Positions 1 through 8,106 of a stretch of 36,545 bases of DNA are shown here, in pieces. A model generated the notes under the pieces. It saw only the letters and a list, made by a program, of their open reading frames with translations, was not told the DNA's origin and ran no database searches. Each line of letters opens with the position of its first letter. Position 1 is the first letter of the stretch. This DNA comes from Haliea sp. (GTDB lineage: Bacteria; Pseudomonadota; Gammaproteobacteria; Pseudomonadales; Halieaceae), in NCBI GenBank assembly GCA_024642245.1, contig JAHEBM010000032.1, forward strand, positions 1 to 36,545, written 5' to 3'. Made by a program: the position numbers and the translations under genes.

Positions 1-2
1 AC

Positions 3-560
3 TATCTTTACTGGGAGGTGGAACACGCCCGCCGCAAGGACTGCATGTTCGGCCTGAAAGCTTCACATGGACAAGCAGCGATGTTGGTTCGCTCAGGAGC
101 AATACCACACTTTTTCAACGACGTTAATTGGGTAGTCATTCACCGAGAAGACATTCTCGCTCAAGCAATCTCCTTGTCTATCGCCCATCAAACCAAACAA
201 TGGTCAAGCAATATAAAGGTACGAAAATCCGAGGCCCGCTTCGACTTCATGGACATTGAGACAAGGCTCGAGGAACTATCCAGTGCCAAAACTGCTTTAC
301 GGGCGTTCTGCACGGAACAAGGCATCAATCCCTACCACATTAACTACGAAGAATTGGAAGTCGATCCCAAAACCACCACCAAAAAGCTGGCCCGGCACCT
401 GGGAGCCGGTGAGGTAGCGTTTGACGAATCGCGGATCAATCTCCAGAGACAACGCAATGCTCAAAACGACGAGTTCAAAGAGAGATTTCTCGAGGAGTAC
501 CAGGGCCCGACGCTAACCGGAAGAAACGCAATAAATGGACTTGCACTTCCATCCAAATAA
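3..560 (+). CDS. Stf0-like sulfotransferase, C-terminal part (5' end outside window)
   Basis: The reading frame is open to the left edge of the window, so the 185 visible residues are the C-terminal part of a longer protein. A GTG at 18 could start translation, but Stf0 sulfotransferases are normally about 250 residues, so truncation by the window edge is more likely. The segment reading VIHREDILAQAISLSIAHQT followed by a Trp matches the Stf0 pattern of an Arg/Asp pair, then QA-S, then A--T--W. This region helps bind the PAPS cofactor. Members transfer sulfate from PAPS to a carbohydrate or lipid acceptor. The acceptor here is unknown. GC is lower than in most of the window. The radical SAM gene downstream is on the opposite strand, so the two are not one operon. 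Family call is fairly safe; substrate is not. Confidence 0.7.
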   Translation, partial: YLYWEVEHARRKDCMFGLKASHGQAAMLVRSGAIPHFFNDVNWVVIHREDILAQAISLSIAHQTKQWSSNIKVRKSEARFDFMDIETRLEELSSAKTALRAFCTEQGINPYHINYEELEVDPKTTTKKLARHLGAGEVAFDESRINLQRQRNAQNDEFKERFLEEYQGPTLTGRNAINGLALPSK

Positions 561-709
561 TCGTGACATTTTTAAGGCCGCTATCTACCAACGCAATCAG
601 GCGGCATCTTTCCTGTCTATGAAATGGCCATATTTCATTGAAAAACCATCTTCATTTTCCCGTGTACCGAAATTCCATTGTCCAAAAATGAGATCATATT
701 AAAAAGTCG

Positions 710-2350
710 TCAATCGGGCTTCGGGGTTCGATAGTCCCACGCATCCTCAGAGAACGTCGTTTTCTGTAATAGGGAATAAGCGCCGTTATTTGCTCGTTCC
801 AACCGCTGGCTCTTGAAATGTGATTCGCGAAACCAACAGTTCCGGCACTGGTTCCACTCGTTCGGCGTATTGATATCGCGGCGCAGTTTGCGCATGGTGT
901 CACCGTTCCAAAGCGACAAAAAGTTATCGTCTTCACTAAAAGTGCCTACCGCCGCTGCATGATAAACCGCACAGGTAGTCATTGTACCCCCGGATTTGAT
1001 ACTTGCTGTACGGTGGATATAGTGACAATTTTTCTCTCGATCTTCTGTTCGCGCTTGAGTTCCGTAAGTATCTATCTGTTCGTCACTCGAGTTTGATTGG
1101 CGCTGCTCAACGACTTTAGCAATCAAGGGGGGGCAGTCTGTCTCCACGTCCATTTTGGCCATAAGCTCGTACGCCTCTGCAAGAAAGCGATTGGCAATTT
1201 CCGGAACGTTCAGCAGACTCTGTGTTTTGTCTTTGTCATGAGAAACCAGTAGATGTCTCAGGTAGTACCGGTCTGGCTCGAACTGTTCCATGAACCGGAC
1301 AAAATCCGGAAGTTCAGATATATTGTTTTTCTTGAGAGTCCAGGAGATACACAGCTTTGGTCTTCTTGGCAGGCCAGCTGACTTACGCATGTCATGGTAA
1401 TAGCGGACCACCCGAATGGCTTTCTCGAAGCTCGCTCCCCCCCGATTTGAAGCAAACACGTCGGGCGAGAAACCATCAATAGATATGGTGAGCGTATCGA
1501 TCAGGGGTAAGACATCCCTGGTGATACGTCGCTCAATGAAAGATCCATTAGTCACAATCGTCAGCAGCAACCGATTACGTCGCGCCTCATTGACCAGTAG
1601 ATTCCACAGGTCGTCGCTTACCATAAGCGGCTCGCCGCGACCTACAAGGTGCAGTAGGGTAAGGTGAGGAAAGACTTCATTTGCCAGCGCTTGAAGTCTC
1701 GATGGCTCGATCGGTCCAAGCCGATTGTTATGCGCATGAGCCTTTTCTATTCCGTGTGTCGCGCAGTGGCTGCATTGAAGATTGCACCCAGGCTGCAACT
1801 CAAGGCTCAAGGATTCGGGATAGTGCGACACTATTTCCCGCTGCTCGTTTTCGCTAATTTCCACACCGGCCCGTGTTCGCTGCTTTAGCGCATCAATGTT
1901 TGCAGCCTCGCTTAAGGAGTTATCCTGGTTATCTGCTGACACTAGCGAGCATTCGTACACGACGAAGCGCCCTTGCGTGTAGGGAACAGGGTCCAGGCGT
2001 AACCTGATCTCGCCTCCATCTGTAGCGGCGTCTGGAAGCCTTATCCGAACCCGATGTCGTCGGCGATTGTGTTCAATGCGGAAACAAATCACATGGTCCT
2101 CATCGAATGAAACGTCGATGCCGCCAGAAAAGTAAAGTTTACTGTATCTATATTTCCTTGAATTCTCCCAAGAGATGTCAATCTCAAGATCAAAATCAAC
2201 AAATACATGGGAGTGCGTCGCTGGAAACGGGCCTGCAAGATAGCTTGCCGAGTCCGTACTCAAAATTTCGGCGTGCCCGCTAGCCGTTTCAACATTCGGT
2301 TTTTTTTGCCAACGTGATTTAAATTCATTCAGTAACACGGACCAACGCAT
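710..2350 (-). CDS. Radical SAM/SPASM enzyme with N-terminal beta-rich domain
   Basis: This 546-residue protein carries the radical SAM iron-sulfur motif CNLQCSHC (Cys189, Cys193, Cys196), so it should use a [4Fe-4S] cluster and S-adenosylmethionine to generate a radical. After the barrel, the C-terminal part has a Cys-rich stretch (CHYIH, TTCAVYH, QCRNCWF) typical of a SPASM auxiliary-cluster domain. Residues 1-150 are not part of the usual fold: they are rich in alternating hydrophobic/charged strands and end in RLRLDPVPYTQGRFVV, which resembles beta-sandwich domains attached to some bacterial glycosyltransferases. The start at 2350 is supported by AAGGA a few bases upstream. The substrate is unknown. 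No RiPP precursor is convincing next to it. The nearby sulfotransferase suggests surface polymer modification, which is inference. Confidence 0.8.
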   Translation of the reverse strand: MRWSVLLNEFKSRWQKKPNVETASGHAEILSTDSASYLAGPFPATHSHVFVDFDLEIDISWENSRKYRYSKLYFSGGIDVSFDEDHVICFRIEHNRRRHRVRIRLPDAATDGGEIRLRLDPVPYTQGRFVVYECSLVSADNQDNSLSEAANIDALKQRTRAGVEISENEQREIVSHYPESLSLELQPGCNLQCSHCATHGIEKAHAHNNRLGPIEPSRLQALANEVFPHLTLLHLVGRGEPLMVSDDLWNLLVNEARRNRLLLTIVTNGSFIERRITRDVLPLIDTLTISIDGFSPDVFASNRGGASFEKAIRVVRYYHDMRKSAGLPRRPKLCISWTLKKNNISELPDFVRFMEQFEPDRYYLRHLLVSHDKDKTQSLLNVPEIANRFLAEAYELMAKMDVETDCPPLIAKVVEQRQSNSSDEQIDTYGTQARTEDREKNCHYIHRTASIKSGGTMTTCAVYHAAAVGTFSEDDNFLSLWNGDTMRKLRRDINTPNEWNQCRNCWFRESHFKSQRLERANNGAYSLLQKTTFSEDAWDYRTPKPD

Positions 2351-2649
2351 AAAACGTCCTTACCCTGTTTTTGTCTCCGAAAATTGAACGATTATGCAAC
2401 CAAATTTTCTTATTTGTTTCCGATTAAGCTGACATCCGGTTTGTATTCGCACGACACCACAACTGAATAAACATGCATCCCCGATGGCGATCCCATTAGA
2501 CTTCGGGTGTAAATAGAGCCGCCAGTCACCTCCCATTCGATCTATGCACTCGTTTACCTCTTGCCGGTATATCATGGATATTACGGGATCTTGTGAAAAG
2601 AGCAGCCCCTCGGACAACTCATCTGCCGAAAAACCAGCGAGGAAATATT

Positions 2650-2963
2650 ATGCACAGAATTCTTTTCTGCATTGCCCTATTCTTTACTGGCACGGCCAGC
2701 GTCGCCCAAACCCCATCCCACGCCAGGGGGACTCCTGCCCCACCCGCTCCTACAAATCCGGCGATTACAGCAAGCCCTTCAAATCCGCCGGCGACCAGGC
2801 GATTATCCAGAAGTCTGGTAAGGGCAGCCCGACAGGCTACTACCAATCGGGGGACTAATGTAATCGTTTAAGCGATTCACGCCGTGATGCCGTGCCCAAA
2901 GGGCCTGCCAAAGATTGCCCCGGAGGCTGGCGGAAGTAGGATGGGTATTGTGTAAAACTATAA
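2650..2963 (+). pseudogene. Decayed small secreted Cys-rich repeat protein
   Basis: An ATG at 2650 begins a clear signal peptide (MHRILFCIALFFTGTASVAQ) in frame 1. The mature sequence is then readable only in frame 3, after a one-base shift at the G run 2726-2730. It shows three degenerate copies of a CP-GYYKSGDYC type repeat: SCPTRSYKSGDYS, SPTGYYQSGD-stop-C and DCPGGWRK-stop-DGYCVKL. In-frame stops are TAA at 2856 (where the repeat expects Tyr) and TAG at 2937 (where it expects Ser), and two expected Cys are Ser. The reading ends at TAA 2961. I know short secreted proteins of this repeat type from gammaproteobacteria, but not their function. A sequencing error could explain the frameshift but not the two stops and lost cysteines. 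Confidence 0.6.
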
Positions 2964-2989
2964 TGCCATCTCCCCAGCGGGTACTGCGA

Positions 2990-3373
2990 TTAGCTGGCCA
3001 GTAGCCATACCGCGCCAGTAACGATTGAGAGAAATGTAGCTATCATTCCGCCCATTCTAAAGATAATCGGCTGTAATGCGCCGGTTAACTGCAAATAGTG
3101 GGATAGCCGACCCAGTAGCAGCACTGCGAATAAACCGTGCACCAAAACCGCAGGGGCACCGTTATATTCAACCAGTACAAATAACAGCAGGGCTATTGGC
3201 GTGCTCTCGGTAAAATTCATCTGCGCGCGCGAGATTTTCAACAAGGTTTTGTCGCCACCATCGCCAAAACTGATCTGGGTGCGAGCGCGAAACATTCCCA
3301 CCCGTATCGTGATGACAAAAAACATCAACGCGAATACCGGAAGATAGAAACTACTGATAGCAAGTGATGGCAT
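2990..3373 (-). CDS. MAPEG family membrane protein
   Basis: A 127-residue integral membrane protein with four predicted hydrophobic helices. It contains the MAPEG hallmark RAQMNFTESTPIALLL in the middle (a conserved Arg-Ala-x-x-Asn followed by Glu and Pro). MAPEG proteins are small trimeric membrane enzymes; eukaryotic members are glutathione transferases or eicosanoid synthases, while most bacterial ones have no assigned substrate. The length matches the family. The start at 3373 has a good GGGAGAG ribosome binding site. It lies 48 bp downstream of the NTF2-like gene on the same strand, so the two may be cotranscribed. Confidence 0.85.
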   Translation of the reverse strand: MPSLAISSFYLPVFALMFFVITIRVGMFRARTQISFGDGGDKTLLKISRAQMNFTESTPIALLLFVLVEYNGAPAVLVHGLFAVLLLGRLSHYLQLTGALQPIIFRMGGMIATFLSIVTGAVWLLAS

Positions 3374-3421
3374 CGTTCTCTCCCAAATGATTTTCTCTAA
3401 ACTGCTGGCTCGTGATCAGCT

Positions 3422-3883
3422 TTACACATAGGAGCCATCAAGATCTACGCCGTATTGTTGCAGCCAGGCTCCCACTGGGGCCAGGGCAGCGTCGTCATAT
3501 TCATCTCTCATGGCGGTAATGTACCCGTCTGCGACGGTAAATACGGAACGGCCCGGCAAGCCGATCACGGGTGAGTCGCCACGGCGATAACTCGCTACCC
3601 AATCAAGGCTGACCTGCTGCCCAGCAGGGACTGCGCGCATGTGTGGCCCACCCTTTACTTCGAGGACTCTCTCATCGCAGCGCCGATCCAGACCATCAAC
3701 AGACTTCTTGAGCCCGATCAAAATCGCTTCGCGACCCTCAATTGCACAAGTCAGCGGTCCTCCACGCACCTCATAGGTAGCGTTCTCGGTGAAAAACGGT
3801 TTTAGACGCGACCAGTCATCATCGACGTAGGTCTCCTCAAAAGCCGCCGCACAATTCATAAATACCTGAATTGCCTGATCCAT
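3422..3883 (-). CDS. NTF2-like (SnoaL-type fold) protein
   Basis: This 153-residue protein has the compact alpha+beta layout of the NTF2-like superfamily: an N-terminal helix (QVFMNCAAAFEETYVDDDWSRL), then a segment like FFTENATYEV, then strands ending in a C-terminal helix. Proteins of this fold include small-molecule isomerases, cyclases, hydratases and ligand-binding proteins, so function cannot be set from the fold alone. No signal peptide is seen, so it is probably cytoplasmic. The start has only a weak ribosome binding site. It precedes the MAPEG gene on the same strand. Confidence 0.7.
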   Translation of the reverse strand: MDQAIQVFMNCAAAFEETYVDDDWSRLKPFFTENATYEVRGGPLTCAIEGREAILIGLKKSVDGLDRRCDERVLEVKGGPHMRAVPAGQQVSLDWVASYRRGDSPVIGLPGRSVFTVADGYITAMRDEYDDAALAPVGAWLQQYGVDLDGSYV

Positions 3884-4111
3884 ACGCTGAAGTCTCGGTT
3901 AGTACACCGCTTTAAGATAGCAGACCGGTGCTCTGGCGCCACTGATCATGGGAATTGGTAGTTGCTTGCCAGTGGTGGTGAGTTGCACCCATTTCGCTTG
4001 CGGATTGTGGCGGGAGGCTACCGGCAGAGGCCAGAGCTCCTTTTTCCTTCTACAGTACCGGCATGTGTGTATTCCAGTCCGAATGCTAAACTGATCAGCT
4101 CGTATGGCCTA

Positions 4112-4172
4112 GAGTTAACTTGTCAGGCCCCATTTTGGGGCTACAGGTTGGGTCGAATACAATATGCAGATT
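4112..4172. repeat. Dispersed intergenic repeat, copy A
   Basis: Begins GAGTTAACTTGTCAG, then a CCCC-ATTT-GGGG mini-hairpin, then TTGGGTCGAA and an ATA-GCAGATT tail. Copy B at 8023-8083 shares the same blocks in the same order and orientation. Both lie downstream of the 3' end of a minus-strand gene. The element's nature is unknown. Confidence 0.55.
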
Positions 4173-4221
4173 CTGTCGATGCAGGCAAGTACTGCCAGGT
4201 AGTCTTTCGGGACGCACCAGG

Positions 4222-4263
4222 CCTGTCTTTACGGGAATTCCCTAATGGATATTCCCGTACAGG
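4222..4263. terminator. Hairpin downstream of SMP-30-like gene
   Basis: The arms CCTGT...ACGGGAAT and ATTCCCGT-ACAGG pair across a short loop, just after the minus-strand gene that ends at 4273. There is no clear T run on the minus-strand side, so it may be a transcript-end stabiliser rather than a classical intrinsic terminator. Confidence 0.4.
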
Positions 4264-4272
4264 ATCATCTGG

Positions 4273-5289
4273 CTATTCAACCGCGCGAGTATCCAGCCTG
4301 GTTATCCATTTTTCACTGATCAGTTCCGCTTTGTAGCGAGCGTTATTCACATATAGGGACTTGCCAAGCAGCGCGCCGCTGGCAACGCCGTCAAGGTCAG
4401 GATCCGTGATGGTTCCCACGAGCTTGCCGGCGAGCATCTTCTTGCCCAGCTTCACCACCTGGATCATGTCGTCGGGAAGGGGGTCGTAGGGTGTGAGGAT
4501 ATACAGGGTGCGGTTGTGCATCACAATGCCATCCAGGAACCCGGTGAGGCCACCCTCCACCGGTATTTCTGTCGCGTAGCCGGTACCAGGATCAACGTTG
4601 AAGAGCTGTGTAGAGTTTGAGTGACCAACGACCAGCGTTTTGCCGTCGGGGCTCGCCACGATCCCGTTTGCACCGCAGCAGAATTCTTCGGGTGCGATAT
4701 TGATAAAATCACCGTGCAGTACGATGGCAGTCGCTGCGCCCGCAGCCGGAAGTCCGCCATTTTTTCCCAGGGGCAGGCGGTAGAGCAACGGTTGGTGGGA
4801 ATCGGTGAAATACACTGCATCCTTTGTGATCGCCAGATCATTGACTATCTGGAAAGTATCGTCGCTAGCAGCAATATCATCTGGAAGCGGTAGTTGATAC
4901 TCCATCACCAGCGCGCCGTTATCCGCGTCGAATACATAGGCGTTACCGCCGGAACATCCGGCTACAAAAAGGTAGTTGGTGCGCGGGTCGACGCGCATCC
5001 CGAGCTTGAAACAATCCTCATCGATATTGAAATCGGGCTCCGGTTCCACCAGGGTTTCACCTTGTCCGCTACGCAGGTCCATCCTGTAGATCGAGCCATC
5101 GACCGAGCCGTTGAAAGCAGTAGTACCCCTCCCGATCGCGAAGCCCTCGGGCAGTGAGCCATATAGTGCCTCGACTTTTTTGGGGAAAGGCTTGTCACCT
5201 GCACTGGTAACTGGGGATGACAGTGCCAGTAAGGCTATCGCAGCGAAAGCCAGGGCCGGGTGCGAGTTACTCAGGGTTAGTCTTTTCAT
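4273..5289 (-). CDS. Secreted SMP-30/gluconolactonase-like beta-propeller
   Basis: A 338-residue protein with an N-terminal signal peptide (basic start, hydrophobic ALAFAAIALLALSSPVTSA, cleavage near residue 30), so it should act in the periplasm. The rest is a run of short beta strands with propeller-like repeats such as MRVDPRTNYLFVAG, ANGIVASPDGKTLVVGHS and DGIVMHNRTLYIL, typical of SMP-30/gluconolactonase/LRE-like propellers. The paired Cys in EEFCCGANG are notable. Many members are lactonases or esterases but others only bind ligands, so the reaction is unknown. The gene diverges from the winged-helix regulator at 5667 across 377 bp, which makes it a possible target of that regulator. 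That link is inference. Confidence 0.7.
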   Translation of the reverse strand: MKRLTLSNSHPALAFAAIALLALSSPVTSAGDKPFPKKVEALYGSLPEGFAIGRGTTAFNGSVDGSIYRMDLRSGQGETLVEPEPDFNIDEDCFKLGMRVDPRTNYLFVAGCSGGNAYVFDADNGALVMEYQLPLPDDIAASDDTFQIVNDLAITKDAVYFTDSHQPLLYRLPLGKNGGLPAAGAATAIVLHGDFINIAPEEFCCGANGIVASPDGKTLVVGHSNSTQLFNVDPGTGYATEIPVEGGLTGFLDGIVMHNRTLYILTPYDPLPDDMIQVVKLGKKMLAGKLVGTITDPDLDGVASGALLGKSLYVNNARYKAELISEKWITRLDTRAVE

Positions 5290-5666
5290 AGCGGGTACTC
5301 TCTGAAGTGATTGACGGTGTTCATTGGTTGTATCCTCGCCTCGACAGGCGCCTGAAGCCGCAGTTGCGGCCCCCGTTGGTGGCCACCAGGGGAGGCCCTG
5401 GTTTTTCCGACTCGGTCACACTGGTCGTGGTTACCCCCATTTCCTCTTCTGTTACACTGCTGGAGTCGCAGTGAATCTGTATTATTGGCGACCGCCCGGC
5501 TAATGTTCTGTTGGAGGCCTGATTTTCGGCTGATGGACTCCTGATTTTGCTACAACGGGATCGTTTTTGACCGGAATTGGCGCTGGCGAGGAGCCGTCAG
5601 GGGGTGCTGTGCTGAAAACTCCTGTTGCGCCGGCAGCTGTCTACTCTGTGGTGGTCAACCCGAAGA
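5290..5666. promoter_or_regulatory. Divergent intergenic region with an inverted repeat
   Basis: The 377 bp between the propeller gene and the winged-helix regulator hold no gene I can support. A clean inverted repeat, CACTGC (5455-5460) and GCAGTG (5468-5473) around a 7-base spacer, is followed by a TGTATTATT stretch. It is a plausible operator for the adjacent OmpR-type winged-helix protein. No consensus is known for it. Confidence 0.3.
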
Positions 5667-7820
5667 ATGGATGATAAGGAGAGTTCAACAGACCAGGGGG
5701 TGGTTTCCCCTGGCATGCTCGTTGGTCAGGCCGGGCAAACCCGGAAACACGGTTTCGGTCGCTGGACTTTTGATGCCGACACAGGCGACCTGTATGACGG
5801 GGAGGGAACGACTCGTCTTGAGCCACGTGTAGCCCGGCTTCTCGAGCATTTTCTCGCTCACCAGCACGAAGTCATCAGCCGTGATGAGTTGATCGTCGCT
5901 GTCTGGGAGAATCGTGTAGTTTCGGACGACGCCATCAATCGGGGTGTTTCGATCCTGCGACAGGTCCTCTCCCCGGATGATAAAAACGCCTACATCGAAA
6001 CCGTCGTACGTAGGGGTTACATCGCGCATTTCCCCCCGGCCCCTGTTTCTGAGCGCGGAGCAGCGCGCACGGTTCCCCGGCGCAGCTACCTGCTTCTGGT
6101 CGCTCTCGCCTGTGTAGCCGCACTGATCCTTTATACTGCCCTCGGGGACAGCCCGAAGGAGACCCGCCAGGCGCGTGAGTCCCGGCTCGGCGGCCCGCCC
6201 ATGGTTGCGGTGTTGCCGTTTAGCGCCGCCAGCGAGCCAGTTGACAGTCAGTTTTTCGCCAACGGCGTTTACGAGGACCTGTTGACCCAGCTGACCAAGC
6301 TGCAATCCCTGCGTGTTATTTCCGGCACGTCGATGAAGCAGTACCGAAGTGTTTCGCGAAACATGCGCAGGATCGGCGACGAAACGGGGGCCGATGCCAT
6401 ACTCGAGGGCAGCGTGCAGATCGTCGCAGACCGAATTCACATCAATGCCCAGCTTATAGATACGCGAACCGACGAGCACCTGTGGGCCGAGCGCTACGAC
6501 CGCAGGTTGACGGCCGCGAACCTCTTTGACGTACAGGGCGAAATTGCCCGGGCCATCGCGGTGGAGATGAATGCCACCCTGACAACCGAGGACAGGAGGC
6601 AGCTTACGCTTATCCCCACCCGGAATATGGCGGCCTACCGGGCGTATCATCGGGCGATGCAACTACGCGATGACCCCCGCGGTAGCGTGACCGACCCTGA
6701 ATACCGCGAGGCGTTGGAAGAAGCGGTCCGGCTGGACCCGGCATTCAGTCGCGCCTGGGCTGAACTGGTCACCAATCTCTCGTTTCTGAATTTCTCCGGC
6801 GATCGTCCGGACATGACACTGCGAGCGGAGCAGGCCCTCGAGCATCTTCAGGCAGTCGCACCCGGATCCGCTGATCTCCTGATAGGCCAGGCCGCTTATG
6901 TTTACTATGAACTGAAAGACTACAATCGTGCCCATGACCTCGTTTCCAAGGCGCTGGCAATGGCGCCGAGTGATGTCAATGCGGTGCAACTGAGGTCGTG
7001 GATCGAACGCCGCCAGGGAGATTTCAACGCTTTCGTGAAATCGAAGTACGAAGCGAGGCAGCTGGACCCCAGAAATCCTATCCTGAATAATGAGTTGTTG
7101 AACGGGCTGCTCTTCGCCCACAGCTATGACATAGCCTTTTCGGAGGCGAAAAACGCCGCGGTGGAGACTTTCACCACCGGCTACACGGGTGCGCTTGGCA
7201 ACTTTCGCGAACAGCGGGATTTCAAGCAGTTGCAGGGATCCACAAAGAAGTTGTGCGAGACCTTTGAAAGACCGGACTGTGGGTGGGAGGTCTACATTGC
7301 CAACCGGGATTACCCGGGGGCTATGCAATCCCTGGGCCAGCCTGGCGAAAGCGCTTATCCCACCTCTGGGGATAATGATTATCGCCGATTACTCACCTTC
7401 TGGATGATGCAGGAGCCTGCGCTAGAGCAGCAGGGCCTGCCGCTTTGGCTGAGTACTCTTGAGGAGCGTTACGCTGCGGTCGATACCCCGCCGCCATTCC
7501 ATTCGCACATTGGCAGGGCCATGTTGGCTGGCCTGCAGGGCAAAGCGGATGAGTCCCTGCAACTGATTGAGCTCTGGCTTGGGCAGAAACCGGTAGATTG
7601 GGCAGAGAGGATATCCCTGCGACATTATGCCTGCCGGACTCTTGGAATGAGCGCAGCAACCGAGGCCGCCGTCCGGTGCATTCGTGACGGACTTAAGGAG
7701 GCGAGTTATATCGTGCCATTTTTGGAGCCCTATTTTCCGTATTATGACTCGATCCGGGCTGAGCCGGAGTTTATCGAGATGCTGGCCGAAATTGATGGTG
7801 CGGCTCCATCGCCCGAATAG
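5667..7820 (+). CDS. Membrane-anchored winged-helix (CadC/OmpR-type) TPR regulator
   Basis: A 717-residue one-component regulator from the ATG at 5667; a TTG at 5625 would add 14 poorly conserved residues. Residues about 30-113 form an OmpR/PhoB-type winged-helix DNA-binding domain (LEPRVARLLEHFLAH, then ISRDELIVAVW, then the recognition helix NRGVSILRQVL and the ETVVRRGYIAH wing). One membrane segment follows (YLLLVALACVAALILYTAL, about 140-159). The periplasmic half begins with a TolB-N/adenylate-cyclase-associated type domain (VAVLPFSAASEPVDSQFFANG, GADAILEGSVQ, HLWAERYDR) and continues into TPR-like helices to the C-terminus. Such CadC-like proteins sense signals outside the membrane and bind DNA directly. 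The ligand is unknown. An intrinsic terminator lies about 125 bp downstream. Confidence 0.85.
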   Translation: MDDKESSTDQGVVSPGMLVGQAGQTRKHGFGRWTFDADTGDLYDGEGTTRLEPRVARLLEHFLAHQHEVISRDELIVAVWENRVVSDDAINRGVSILRQVLSPDDKNAYIETVVRRGYIAHFPPAPVSERGAARTVPRRSYLLLVALACVAALILYTALGDSPKETRQARESRLGGPPMVAVLPFSAASEPVDSQFFANGVYEDLLTQLTKLQSLRVISGTSMKQYRSVSRNMRRIGDETGADAILEGSVQIVADRIHINAQLIDTRTDEHLWAERYDRRLTAANLFDVQGEIARAIAVEMNATLTTEDRRQLTLIPTRNMAAYRAYHRAMQLRDDPRGSVTDPEYREALEEAVRLDPAFSRAWAELVTNLSFLNFSGDRPDMTLRAEQALEHLQAVAPGSADLLIGQAAYVYYELKDYNRAHDLVSKALAMAPSDVNAVQLRSWIERRQGDFNAFVKSKYEARQLDPRNPILNNELLNGLLFAHSYDIAFSEAKNAAVETFTTGYTGALGNFREQRDFKQLQGSTKKLCETFERPDCGWEVYIANRDYPGAMQSLGQPGESAYPTSGDNDYRRLLTFWMMQEPALEQQGLPLWLSTLEERYAAVDTPPPFHSHIGRAMLAGLQGKADESLQLIELWLGQKPVDWAERISLRHYACRTLGMSAATEAAVRCIRDGLKEASYIVPFLEPYFPYYDSIRAEPEFIEMLAEIDGAAPSPE

Positions 7821-7945
7821 CTGTTCAGGGCGCAATGCTGTTTGAAACCGCCAACGATATCTGCAGCAGAACGCGAAAAGGTGCTGCCAAGAGAACCTGA
7901 TTCTCCCAAAAAAACGGAAATTCAGGATAGATAGTCCGAAAAGTC

Positions 7946-7969
7946 AGCGCTAAAAGTCGCGCTTTTTTT
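7946..7969 (+). terminator. Intrinsic terminator of winged-helix regulator gene
   Basis: AGCGC (7946-7950) and GCGCT (7959-7963) form a GC-rich stem followed at once by a run of seven T (7963-7969). It reads correctly for plus-strand transcription coming from the regulator gene. Confidence 0.7.
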
Positions 7970-8022
7970 GCAGTGCTTCTGGTCGCCCGGGCCGGGTTTT
8001 TGGATTGTCAGCCCATAACCCC

Positions 8023-8083
8023 GAGTTAACTTGTCAGTACCCATCGAGGGGCGCCGAGATTGGGTCGAACAGGATAAGCAGAT
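8023..8083. repeat. Dispersed intergenic repeat, copy B
   Basis: Second copy of the element seen at 4112-4172: GAGTTAACTTGTCAG, a CCC/GGGG block, TTGGGTCGAA and ATA-GCAGATT. It is followed by a T run and lies 24 bp beyond the end of the MFS gene. Confidence 0.55.
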
Positions 8084-8106
8084 TTTTTTTGGTGTCTTGC
8101 TGTAAA

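Larger units (their letters stand above)
3884..4272. other. Intergenic stretch with repeat copy and hairpin
   Basis: No convincing gene is present in these 389 bases; the open frame on the plus strand (3962-4336) has no recognisable protein character. The stretch holds one copy of a dispersed repeat (4112-4172) and an inverted repeat at 4222-4263 next to the end of the following minus-strand gene. Confidence 0.5.

Noticed and set aside
2360-2617. 85-residue minus-strand frame just upstream of the radical SAM gene, a possible precursor peptide
   Set aside because: TTG start without a ribosome site, no core-peptide or leader pattern, and it overlaps the promoter region of the plus-strand pseudogene.
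3962-4336. 124-residue plus-strand frame
   Set aside because: Runs through the dispersed repeat and the hairpin and into the end of the propeller gene; no protein family character.
5685-6662. 325-residue minus-strand frame
   Set aside because: Antisense to the winged-helix regulator, whose domains are clear; composition is that of a shadow frame.
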